The notes beneath the pieces were generated by a model that saw only the letters and a program-made list of their open reading frames with translations, was not told the origin of the DNA and made no database searches. 30,819 nt of DNA, taken from NCBI GenBank assembly GCA_937885175.1, contig CAKZZO010000006.1, forward strand, positions 1-30,819. The letters are read 5' to 3'. Below are positions 24,771 through 30,819 of this stretch, in pieces (positions within the stretch are counted from its first letter, which is position 1; the number at the start of each line of letters is the position of its first letter). The position numbers and the translations under genes were made by a program. The stretch is from an uncultured Treponema sp. Lineage in GTDB: Bacteria > Spirochaetota > Spirochaetia > Treponematales > Treponemataceae.

Positions 24771-26002
24771 TGAAGAAATTACTTTTTGTCGTAGTGACAC
24801 TTTTTTCGCTTTTGCCCTTTGTTTCATGCAAAAAACAGAAAGTCTCTGTATCAGATGAACCGGTAGTGCTCCGCTTTGGCTCCTGGCGCACGGATGACGT
24901 TGGGGAGATGGAAAAACTGTTTTCTTTGTTTCATCAGCAATACCCCAACATAACTGTTTCCTTTGAGGCCGTTGAGCCTACGGAATATAATGATGATATC
25001 CTCAAGAAGCTGAAGTCAGAAACCGCTCCAGATTTAATCTGTGTCCGTTCCTATGCTACGGGAGAAAGCCTCTACAATGCCGGCTATCTTTCTGACTGTT
25101 CATGGCTTACTTCATTCAAGGAAGCCTTTAGTGCTGCAAATCGCTCGGCCTGGACTGCAGCAGATGGAAAAGAATATGCCGTGCCTTTTGCCGCTGTTTC
25201 CCATGGCATGTACTATAACAGAGCCATTTTCCAGAAGGAAGAACTTGCCATTCCCCGTACATGGGAGGAGTTCTTGCAGACCTGTGAAACGCTCAAAAGC
25301 AAGGGCTATGTTCCGATTGCAAACGGACTTGCCGACAAGTGGGATATATTTGAATGTTTCTTCTTGGGCGGTGTCGTTCCTGACTTTGTCGGCGGAGCCA
25401 ATGAGCGTGAAAAATATGAAAAGAAACGCTTGCCCTTGAATGATGACCATTTTGTTGCGGCCTATCAGGCTATGGCGGATATTGCCACCTATTTGCCCGG
25501 GGATGCCGATTCCGTTTCCTATGATGAGGCAAAACAACGGTTTATAGACCAGAAAGCCGTGATGATAATGGATGGCTCATGGTCTGCAGGCGTTTACGGT
25601 ACTGCTGCCTTTGACTGGGGAATTTTTGCCCTTCCAGCTCCAAAGGATCGCGCCACGATTATTTGTTTCCATCCTGACATGGCGATTTCAATGAATACAA
25701 AAACCCTGCACCAGAAAGAAGCACGGAGTTTTTTGCTGTGGCTGTGTACGGTAAACGGTGCTGAATCCGTTGCAGATTCACTTCCTTCCGGTTATTTTCC
25801 GGTCAGCATGTACAATCTGCCCCTTGCAGACATAAATGCAAATCGCTTTTTGCGCTTGAACAAGGGAAGGGATATAGACGCTCGCTTTATCTGGCCAAAA
25901 CTGGTCAGGCTCTATGAACCTATGAAGCAGGCGGTCGTTGACGTGGTGAAAGGAAAAATGACTCCCCGTCAGGCGGCAGATTTTGTCGCTGGAGCCATGT
26001 AA
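24770..26002 (+). CDS. Orphan sugar-binding lipoprotein (ABC transporter, SBP family 1)
   Basis: This 410-residue extracytoplasmic binding protein has a signal peptide ending in lipobox FVSC with Cys20. The mature protein starts PVVLRFGSWRTDDVGEMEKLFSLFHQQYPNITVSFEAVEPTEYNDD, typical of COG1653 sugar-binding proteins, and has YYNRAIFQKEELAIPRTWEEF and DGSWSAGVYG in the expected places. No permease or ATPase gene is next to it, so it either serves a transporter encoded elsewhere or signals. The ATG at 24770 is chosen for the signal peptide; a TTG six codons upstream lies ahead of the predicted transcription start. No ribosome site is seen. Confidence 0.92.
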   Translation: MKKLLFVVVTLFSLLPFVSCKKQKVSVSDEPVVLRFGSWRTDDVGEMEKLFSLFHQQYPNITVSFEAVEPTEYNDDILKKLKSETAPDLICVRSYATGESLYNAGYLSDCSWLTSFKEAFSAANRSAWTAADGKEYAVPFAAVSHGMYYNRAIFQKEELAIPRTWEEFLQTCETLKSKGYVPIANGLADKWDIFECFFLGGVVPDFVGGANEREKYEKKRLPLNDDHFVAAYQAMADIATYLPGDADSVSYDEAKQRFIDQKAVMIMDGSWSAGVYGTAAFDWGIFALPAPKDRATIICFHPDMAISMNTKTLHQKEARSFLLWLCTVNGAESVADSLPSGYFPVSMYNLPLADINANRFLRLNKGRDIDARFIWPKLVRLYEPMKQAVVDVVKGKMTPRQAADFVAGAM

Positions 26003-26023
26003 TTCCAGCAGTTTTCTGTCATG

Positions 26024-26078
26024 TGCCGTAGAAGTTTTGCGGTGGCGAATCTTCCTGACACGGCAATCTGCTTTTTTT
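26024..26078 (+). terminator. Possible intrinsic terminator after the orphan lipoprotein gene
   Basis: TGCCGT (26024-26029) pairs with ACGGCA (26060-26065) and an inner GAAG/CTTC pair can extend the stem. A run of seven T follows at 26072-26078. The loop is long and the stem imperfect, so efficiency is uncertain. Confidence 0.4.
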
Positions 26079-26101
26079 ATGCTTCTCCTTCCTTTCTTGT
26101 T

Positions 26102-26400
26102 TTAGCCAAAAAAGGTCCGTTCAATTTCAAACATCTGGTTGCGGTAAAGGCTGGAAATAGTGTGTCCGTAGTCTGCCAGCAACTGGATGATATTGCGCGG
26201 ATGGTCTTTCTTGTCGTTTCCATTCAAGCGGTCAGGGCAAAGGGAGTTTGATAGCCAGTAGAAGAGTATTCTTGGATTTCCTTGGAAACAATCATGCTGG
26301 TCAGTTTCAAAGGAATAGACCTTGATGGCAGGATGCTTTTTGCAGATTTCATGCATCTCTTTTCCCATTTTGTCATAGCCTTCGATGATTTTTTCCTCAT
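26102..26400 (-). pseudogene. Small unrecognised ORF, probably frameshifted
   Basis: A minus-strand frame ending at 26102 encodes a protein-like sequence including EICKKHPAIKVYSFETDQHDCFQGNPRILFYW and PRNIIQLLADYGHTISSLYRNQMFEIERTFFG. From the ATG at 26368 it would be 88 residues. In the same frame the coding look continues upstream (EKIIEGYDK) but hits a TAG without a start. An ATG at 26400 (MRKK) is one base out of frame, separated by a run of six A (26394-26389 on the minus strand). One extra A would give a continuous 100-residue reading. I do not recognise the family. It is antisense to nothing and lies divergent from gluQ. It may be a decayed gene, a slippage gene or a sequencing error. 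Confidence 0.4.
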
Positions 26401-26426
26401 TTATATACTACAGTGCCTCCTTCTGC

Positions 26427-26440
26427 TATACTTCTTTTTA
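26427..26440 (+). promoter_or_regulatory. -10 box of gluQ, near-leaderless start
   Basis: TATACT (26427-26432) is followed by seven pyrimidine-rich bases and the ATG at 26440. No Shine-Dalgarno is possible in CTTCTTTTT. The -35 region is weak. Confidence 0.45.
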
Positions 26441-27360
26441 TGCTGAAAGGAAGATTTGCCCCCTCTCCCAGCGGACGCATGCATCTGGGAAACATCTATG
26501 CTGCCCTTATGTCCTGGCTTTCCGTGCGGAAGAAAAATGGTGCATGGCTTTTGCGCATTGAAGATTTGGACAGGCAGCGCTGCAAGGGGGAGTATGCGGA
26601 GCAGCTTTTGGACGATCTGCGCTGGCTTGGACTTGACTGGGACGAGGGCGGCACGGCGGAGTATTTTCAGTCAGAACGCGATGCCGTTTATGAAAGACTC
26701 TTTTTTCAGTTGGAGGCACAGGGACTTGTCTACGACTGCTTTTGCAGCCGCACCGATTTGCTTGCCTCCAGCGCACCCCATGCAAGTGACGGCAGGACTG
26801 TCTATTCAGGTCACTGCAGGTATCTTTCGGCGGCTGAGCGGGAAAGGCTTTTTCGTGACCGTCTTCCTGCAAAAAGAATTCGTGTGGATGAGCGGGATGC
26901 AGTCTTTGTGGACGGGCATTATGGCGAAATTCGCTGCAATCTTCTCCATGACTGCGGGGATTTTATTTTGCGCCGGGCGGACGGAAATTTTTCCTATCAG
27001 CTGGCCGTGGTGGCTGATGACGCACTTATGGGAGTTACGGAAGTAGTGCGGGGCAGGGATTTGCTTTCTTCCACCCACCAGCAGTTGTATCTCTACGAAA
27101 AACTGGGCTTTACCCCGCCAGATTTTTTTCATCTGCCGCTATTGCTGAGCGCGGACGGGCATAGGCTTTCCAAACGCGACAGGGATACTGACATGGGCTT
27201 TTTGCGGATGCACTATTCTCCGGAGCAGATTGTCGGTCATTTGCTGTACATCTGTGGGCTTATTGATAGAAAAGAATCAGTCTCCCTGAAGGAAGCGATT
27301 GGGCTTTTTGACTGGAACAGCCTCCCCTGCAAGGATATCATGCCCGACTGCTCATTGTGA
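26440..27360 (+). CDS. gluQ: Glutamyl-Q tRNA(Asp) synthetase
   Basis: GluQRS attaches glutamate to queuosine in the anticodon of tRNA(Asp). The 306-residue protein is a truncated glutamyl-tRNA synthetase catalytic domain without an anticodon-binding domain. It has the HIGH-type motif PSPSGRMHLGN at 8-18, LLRIEDLDRQR at 37-47, and the KMSKS-type RLSKRD at 242-247. A zinc site typical of the subfamily is formed by Cys100, Cys102, Tyr122 and Cys126. The length fits GluQRS rather than GltX. The start at 26440 begins at the conserved strand (LKGRFAPSPSG); a GTG nine codons earlier is also in frame but precedes the -10 box. It converges on thiE with a 38-base gap. Confidence 0.94.
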   Translation: MLKGRFAPSPSGRMHLGNIYAALMSWLSVRKKNGAWLLRIEDLDRQRCKGEYAEQLLDDLRWLGLDWDEGGTAEYFQSERDAVYERLFFQLEAQGLVYDCFCSRTDLLASSAPHASDGRTVYSGHCRYLSAAERERLFRDRLPAKRIRVDERDAVFVDGHYGEIRCNLLHDCGDFILRRADGNFSYQLAVVADDALMGVTEVVRGRDLLSSTHQQLYLYEKLGFTPPDFFHLPLLLSADGHRLSKRDRDTDMGFLRMHYSPEQIVGHLLYICGLIDRKESVSLKEAIGLFDWNSLPCKDIMPDCSL

Positions 27361-27398
27361 CGCAGATACAGGCTGATTCCCAGTAAGCCGAATGGCAT

Positions 27399-28091
27399 CT
27401 ACTTTCTCCAGGCGTCAACCAATTCTTTTGCAGCCTCGTAGGGCTTTTCGGCTCCTGCAACGGCTGAAACCACAAAAAAGCCTTCTACCCCAGTGGCTTT
27501 TAATGCGGGAATATCGGCAATCTTTACGCCGCCACCAATCACCACTGGAATCTTGCTGACGCGGTGCAATTCCTTTAGTTCGTCCATGCTGCGGGTAATT
27601 ACCTTGCCGCTGGCATCCATGCCGCAGTCTGGTTTGGTTGCCGTCTCATGCACGGGACCTGCGCCAAAGTAGTCGATGTTCTTGATGTCGGCAGTCTGGG
27701 CATAGTCAATCAGGTGGTCAGTACGGGCAGAAAGTCCAATGATGGAATCTTCTCCCAGATATTTTCTGCACACTTCCACCGGTATGTCCGACTGTCCTAC
27801 GTGAATGCCGTCCACCTTGATTCCCTGCTCCCGGCAGGCTAGCACCACGTCCAGACGATCGTCCACCACAAGGGCAACGGAATTGCTTTTTCCCTGTCTA
27901 GCGATTTCATCCGCCGCTTTTCTGCAGTCTTCAATCAGTTCCCGTGCGCCGCATTCCTTGGAGCGAATCTGTACAAAAGTAAATCCCGCCCGCACTGCAT
28001 CCGCTACAATCTGTTCCACCGGACGACCATTTGTATTTTCCCGTCCTACCACCAGGTAGGCACTGATGTCGAATTTTTTTCTCATTATCAT
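27399..28091 (-). CDS. thiE: Thiamine phosphate synthase
   Basis: ThiE joins hydroxymethylpyrimidine diphosphate and thiazole phosphate into thiamine phosphate. The 230-residue TIM barrel shows VQIRSKE at 40-46, VDDRLDV at 76-82, GIHVGQSDIP at 95-104, GLSAR at 119-123, GPVHETATK at 145-153 and the phosphate-binding VVIGGG. AGGATAAG precedes the ATG. It is the third gene of the riboswitch-controlled operon, 15 bases after the thiamine-binding protein gene. With thiM it forms a thiazole-salvage branch; no thiD or thiC is present in the window, so the pyrimidine must come from elsewhere. Confidence 0.95.
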   Translation of the reverse strand: MIMRKKFDISAYLVVGRENTNGRPVEQIVADAVRAGFTFVQIRSKECGARELIEDCRKAADEIARQGKSNSVALVVDDRLDVVLACREQGIKVDGIHVGQSDIPVEVCRKYLGEDSIIGLSARTDHLIDYAQTADIKNIDYFGAGPVHETATKPDCGMDASGKVITRSMDELKELHRVSKIPVVIGGGVKIADIPALKATGVEGFFVVSAVAGAEKPYEAAKELVDAWRK

Positions 28092-28106
28092 GTTCTTATC
28101 CTGCCT

Positions 28107-28406
28107 TTATTTTTTCATCTCTTTTTCCAGCCGCACCAGTTTTTCTTCCATCGTGTTTGTGTAGCCGGGGCGAATGTCCATCTTCATAATGACTTCCGTG
28201 CGGATTCCCTTGTCGGTCAGCACGGCGGTGGCTTTCTTTACTGTGTCCATCACCTTGTCCCATTCGCCTTCAATTTCCGTGAACATGGAATAGGTCTTGT
28301 TTGGTAGTCCTGAATCCCGAATAACCTTGACGACTTCTGCTACGTCCGCCGCCAGTTCGTCTCCAGTGCCAAAGGGTGCAATTGCAACTGCTACCAGTGT
28401 ATTCAT
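28107..28406 (-). CDS. MTH1187-type thiamine-binding protein
   Basis: This 99-residue protein matches the small MTH1187/YkoF-like ferredoxin-fold family: MNTLVAVAIAPFGTGDELAADVAEVVKVIRDSGL...YSMFTEIEGEWDKVMDTVKKA. Members form tetramers and bind thiamine or its pyrimidine, and are thought to help substrate handling or transport; no enzymatic role is established. The ATG at 28406 is chosen because GGGAG lies 8 bases before it; the ATG at 28421 overlaps that site. It sits between thiM and thiE, consistent with thiamine metabolism, and 170 bases of hairpin-rich sequence precede it. Confidence 0.88.
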   Translation of the reverse strand: MNTLVAVAIAPFGTGDELAADVAEVVKVIRDSGLPNKTYSMFTEIEGEWDKVMDTVKKATAVLTDKGIRTEVIMKMDIRPGYTNTMEEKLVRLEKEMKK

Positions 28407-28421
28407 TTCGGTGTCTCCCAT

Positions 28422-28562
28422 AAAAAGTCAAGAAGAAAACATCAGTTTTCGATTGACTTTTTACGCCCTTCCGCAATGGAATGAGGAAGGGCAGTTGATA
28501 AAAAGTTTGCAACGCAAACTTTGCAAAGATAAAAACTGACGCTATCTCAGGCAGTTTTTATC
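28422..28562. repeat. Four consecutive perfect stem-loops between thiM and the thiamine-binding gene
   Basis: Stem 1 is AAAAAGTCAA (28422-28431) with TTGACTTTTT (28453-28462), with an inner GAAAAC/GTTTTC stem (28435-28450). Stem 2 is GCCCTTCC (28465-28472) with GGAAGGGC (28485-28492). Stem 3 is AAAGTTTGC (28502-28510) with GCAAACTTT (28514-28522). Stem 4 is GATAAAAACTG (28528-28538) with CAGTTTTTATC (28552-28562). All arms are perfect. They fill nearly the whole gap in the operon. Confidence 0.85.
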
Positions 28563-28576
28563 TTGCTCTCCTTTTT

Positions 28577-29410
28577 TTATTTTTCCTCAAATCTGCAAGG
28601 ATTAGCCCCGATGTCTTCGGGTCTTGCCAGGTAGAGTTCGTCAATAAAGTTCATCTGAAAGGAAGCGGGGGCTTGAGACTTTGCCTCAGCACGTTTTCCC
28701 GCAAGGTTGTACAGTTGTGTTGCGGACAGGGCGGCAGTAAAGGGGTCTGCCACGGATGCAAAAACGGCACACACGCCGCCTAGAGAGCAGCCCGCTCCCG
28801 TAATCTTTTCCATAAAGTGTGAGCCGCCCTCACTGTAGGCACAGATTTTTCCGTCAGTCACCAAATCGGTCTTTCCGCTAACGGCAACCGCACCGCCAAT
28901 AAAGCGAGCCAGTGCCATTGCGGCTTTCTCTGCGCTTTCCACGTCATCCACGCTGTCAACGCCACTGGGACCTTTTGAGGAGGCATCCGTTTCAATCCCC
29001 CAGAGTTTTGCCACTGCGATGATTTCTGATGCATTTCCCCTGATAATCGTAGGAGGGTACTGCTTAAAGCCGCGAATCAGTTCGCTTCTCAGACTGCCTA
29101 TGCCGATGCCCACCGGGTCAAGCACCCAGTTTTTCTTGAGTTCGTGCAGGGTGCGGGCGGTGCGGGGCAGGGTTTCCGCATAGAAGGGAAAAAGCGTACC
29201 CATGTTGATGTAGACTGCGCCTCCGATGGTTGCCACGCATGCTCCCTCGTCAGGCAGGTAGACCATGGCCGCCGAGCCTCCGGATGCAATCTGTGCATTC
29301 GCCACAAAGTTTACGGTGACGGTGTTTGTGATGGATGGGGCAAGGGGCTTTGTCTCCCGCACCTTTTTTGCGGCCTCTGCAATCTTTTTTCTGATGTCCG
29401 TTTCGTTCAT
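28577..29410 (-). CDS. thiM: Hydroxyethylthiazole kinase
   Basis: ThiM phosphorylates hydroxyethylthiazole, feeding ThiE. The 277-residue ribokinase-like protein has ITNTVTVNFVANAQIASGGSAAM near the N-terminus, NWVLDPVGIG, IRGNASEI and the active-site GAGCSLGG with the conserved cysteine. The usual GASP in the first motif is replaced by GGSA. The ATG at 29410 follows GGAGG by 4 bases; an upstream in-frame ATG would lie inside the terminator hairpin. It is the first gene of the operon, directly downstream of a TPP riboswitch and terminator. Confidence 0.95.
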   Translation of the reverse strand: MNETDIRKKIAEAAKKVRETKPLAPSITNTVTVNFVANAQIASGGSAAMVYLPDEGACVATIGGAVYINMGTLFPFYAETLPRTARTLHELKKNWVLDPVGIGIGSLRSELIRGFKQYPPTIIRGNASEIIAVAKLWGIETDASSKGPSGVDSVDDVESAEKAAMALARFIGGAVAVSGKTDLVTDGKICAYSEGGSHFMEKITGAGCSLGGVCAVFASVADPFTAALSATQLYNLAGKRAEAKSQAPASFQMNFIDELYLARPEDIGANPCRFEEK

Positions 29411-29423
29411 ACTTCCTCCAAAT

Positions 29424-29447
29424 AAAAAAGCCCGCCGTGTGGCGAGC
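29424..29447 (-). terminator. Riboswitch-controlled terminator upstream of thiM
   Basis: On the minus strand GCTCGCC-ACAC-GGCGGGC (29447-29430) is followed by six T. It sits between the TPP aptamer and the thiM ribosome site, so TPP binding likely favours this terminator and switches off the operon. Confidence 0.9.
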
Positions 29448-29470
29448 TTCAATCAGTTTCCTTTGAAATC

Positions 29471-29577
29471 TGCTCCCTACCACAGTGTTAGCTGTCAGGT
29501 TCAAAGGGTATCGCGTCAGTACGCTCTCTCAACTTGTCGGATTCCATGTGTGAAACGGAATCTTCAAGTTCCCCTGC
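29471..29577 (-). ncRNA. TPP riboswitch (THI element)
   Basis: Read on the minus strand the aptamer runs from GGGG near 29575 through TTGAGAGAGC, the conserved ACCCTTTGAACCTGA (about 29508-29494) and closes with GTAGGGAGCA (29480-29471). A stem-forming insertion, GATTCCG with GGAATC (about 29562-29538), is the variable P3a extension. It starts about 24 bases after the stop of the upstream binding-protein gene and controls thiM, the thiamine-binding gene and thiE. Confidence 0.95.
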
Positions 29578-29600
29578 AATTGATAATTGTATGCAAATGA

Positions 29601-30677
29601 CTATTTGCTGTCAAGTTTTTGCTTCAAGGCTACGCAAACGATGTAGTCATGGTAATAGGGCTCAGTAATAATCGTATCATCGGGAATATCGCTATGGTCA
29701 TAGGAAGTCCAGTTCTGGTCTTCTTCGATTTTGCTGAGCAGGTATTTTTCATCCTCAGAAAGCGTTTTTTCGCCATCTGCATTTCCTTTTGTAATCGCGG
29801 CAACGCGCTTTGCTTCTGCGCATGACCTTGTCCAAAAGACAGCGTCTACGGTGCCGCTGGCAAGAGCCGTTGCGCGAGCACCCGCATCAATAGTTATCAG
29901 CTCAATGTTTTTGCCGATTCTCTTGCTGACTTCTGAAAGAACGGCGGTGTTAAAGCCGGCGGGAGTTCCATCGGGAGAAACATAGTCCAGCGGCGGAATG
30001 TCGCCTGTTACGGCAACTTTGATGACTTCTGCATCGGAAATCTTGGTGATGGTAACCGGCTGAATAGGTGCCATGGTTGCCGCCGGGCTGATATAGGCTT
30101 CTTCCAGTTTTGCAAGGGTTCCGTCCGCTTTCATTTCTGAAAGTGCCTTGTTAAAGGTGTTCCTCAGTTCCTCATTTTTTTTCATCAGGATGAATGAAAA
30201 GTCTGCTCCCTGCGTCAAGTCGAGCACGGACTGTCCAAATGTGTTCAGCAAAACAGACTTGTCAAATTCAAGGCTCATAACGAGTTTGCTGTTGTTTGCG
30301 CACAGGTATTCACCGACGCTCTGGGGCACTTCCATTTCAGAAATCTTTCCTGCTTCCAGTGCCATGAGCATTGCATTCAGACTGTCATAGAATACAACGG
30401 GCTGATTCATGTGTTCATAGTCTTTGCTGTGGGTCAGGAAATAGTCCCAGTCAGATTTTTCAGTTGTTTTTTCTCCGTAGCCGTCCTGAGCAAAGAGCAT
30501 TTCAGTGAGCCCTCGCTTTTCCGACAGGTCAGAAGTTTCTTCCGGGGAAAGATTCAGCAATGTGAGTATTCCCAGAGGTTTTGCCTCGATTTTTTGTCTG
30601 GCTTTTGTGCATCCTGTTGTAAAAGTAAGCAGTGCCAAAGCGGTAATTCCTATTGCCATTCCCAGGATTTTTTTCAT
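29601..30677 (-). CDS. Family 3 solute-binding lipoprotein with swapped lobe order
   Basis: This 358-residue protein has a signal peptide with lipobox TTGC (Cys23), so it is membrane-anchored outside the cell membrane. Residues about 95-195 look like the second half of an amino-acid-type binding protein: FYDSLNAMLMALEAGK and the closing ELRNTFNKALSEMKADGTLAKLEEAYI. Residues about 217-350 look like the first half: VIKVAVTGDIPPLDYVSPDGTPAGFNTAVLSEVSKRIGKNIEL and ALASGTVDAVFW. The order is thus reversed compared with the family. I recall similar proteins in gut and oral bacteria annotated only as transporter substrate-binding. AAGGAG precedes the ATG. No permease is adjacent within the window; ligand unknown. 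Confidence 0.85.
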   Translation of the reverse strand: MKKILGMAIGITALALLTFTTGCTKARQKIEAKPLGILTLLNLSPEETSDLSEKRGLTEMLFAQDGYGEKTTEKSDWDYFLTHSKDYEHMNQPVVFYDSLNAMLMALEAGKISEMEVPQSVGEYLCANNSKLVMSLEFDKSVLLNTFGQSVLDLTQGADFSFILMKKNEELRNTFNKALSEMKADGTLAKLEEAYISPAATMAPIQPVTITKISDAEVIKVAVTGDIPPLDYVSPDGTPAGFNTAVLSEVSKRIGKNIELITIDAGARATALASGTVDAVFWTRSCAEAKRVAAITKGNADGEKTLSEDEKYLLSKIEEDQNWTSYDHSDIPDDTIITEPYYHDYIVCVALKQKLDSK

Positions 30678-30695
30678 ACCTGCATCTCCTTATAA

Positions 30696-30707
30696 CATCA
30701 CGTGATG
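30696..30707. promoter_or_regulatory. 12-bp perfect palindrome in the leader of the binding-protein gene
   Basis: CATCACGTGATG is fully self-complementary. It lies between the predicted promoter and the ribosome site of the gene starting at 30677, a usual place for a repressor operator. No regulator is identified. Confidence 0.4.
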
Positions 30708-30730
30708 GAATTTCAGAATATATTTTTTCT

Positions 30731-30759
30731 ATACTACCACAAAGAAAAGAGAAAAACAA
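30731..30759 (-). promoter_or_regulatory. Possible promoter of the swapped-lobe lipoprotein gene
   Basis: On the minus strand TTGTTT (30759-30754) and TAGTAT (30736-30731) are 17 bases apart. Both boxes are imperfect, so this is a moderate candidate. Confidence 0.4.
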
Positions 30760-30819
30760 TATGCCAGGGCAAACGCATTATAATCCATTCACAAGTAAGA
30801 CAAAAAGGGCACAGGTAAA

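Overview
The window looks like part of a chromosome of a Treponema-like spirochaete. The genus is inferred from overall gene flavour (large hybrid sensor kinases, lipoprotein binding proteins, His-rich ZnuA, split TPP-riboswitch thi operon) and was not tested by any search. It starts in the 3' end of a 23S rRNA gene followed by 5S rRNA (1-576). After a repeat-bearing gap, most of the rest is on the minus strand.

Region by region. (1) 884-9079, minus: a complete tryptophan pathway in transcription order trpE, trpGD (fusion), trpCF (fusion), trpB, a short-chain dehydrogenase, trpA. (2) 9220-15782, minus: a signalling operon of an HD-GYP response regulator, a hybrid histidine kinase with a C-terminal Hpt domain, and a hybrid kinase whose C-terminus is a DegV/FakB-type lipid-binding domain. 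(3) 15835-18938, minus: a carbohydrate ABC importer (lipoprotein, two permeases, no ATPase). (4) 19025-22456, minus: a Fur-family regulator, ZnuA, ZnuC, ZnuB and a small secreted protein, coupled by ATGA or short overlaps and preceded by two identical Fur-like boxes. (5) 22636-27360, plus: elongation factor G, an orphan sugar-binding lipoprotein and glutamyl-Q tRNA(Asp) synthetase, with a decayed minus-strand ORF between the last two. (6) 27399-29577, minus: TPP riboswitch, terminator, thiM, an MTH1187-type thiamine-binding protein and thiE. (7) 29601-30677, minus: a binding lipoprotein whose two lobes appear in swapped order.

The strongest new signal is regulatory. A 20-bp inverted-repeat element, consensus TGTTNYT-N6-AGWAACR, occurs six times, only at the promoters of trpE (three copies at exact 21-bp steps), trpGD (two) and trpB (one). 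It covers the -35, -10 or start site of good sigma70 promoters and does not resemble the CTAG-based TrpR operator. It looks like the operator of an unidentified tryptophan regulator. A second theme is start codons placed about 7 nt after a -10 box with no Shine-Dalgarno sequence (trpB, the HD-GYP regulator, the orphan lipoprotein, gluQ), which suggests leaderless mRNAs next to genes with normal GGAGG sites. The third is the kinase-receiver-DegV fusion, a possible direct link from bound fatty acid to a phosphorelay and c-di-GMP breakdown.
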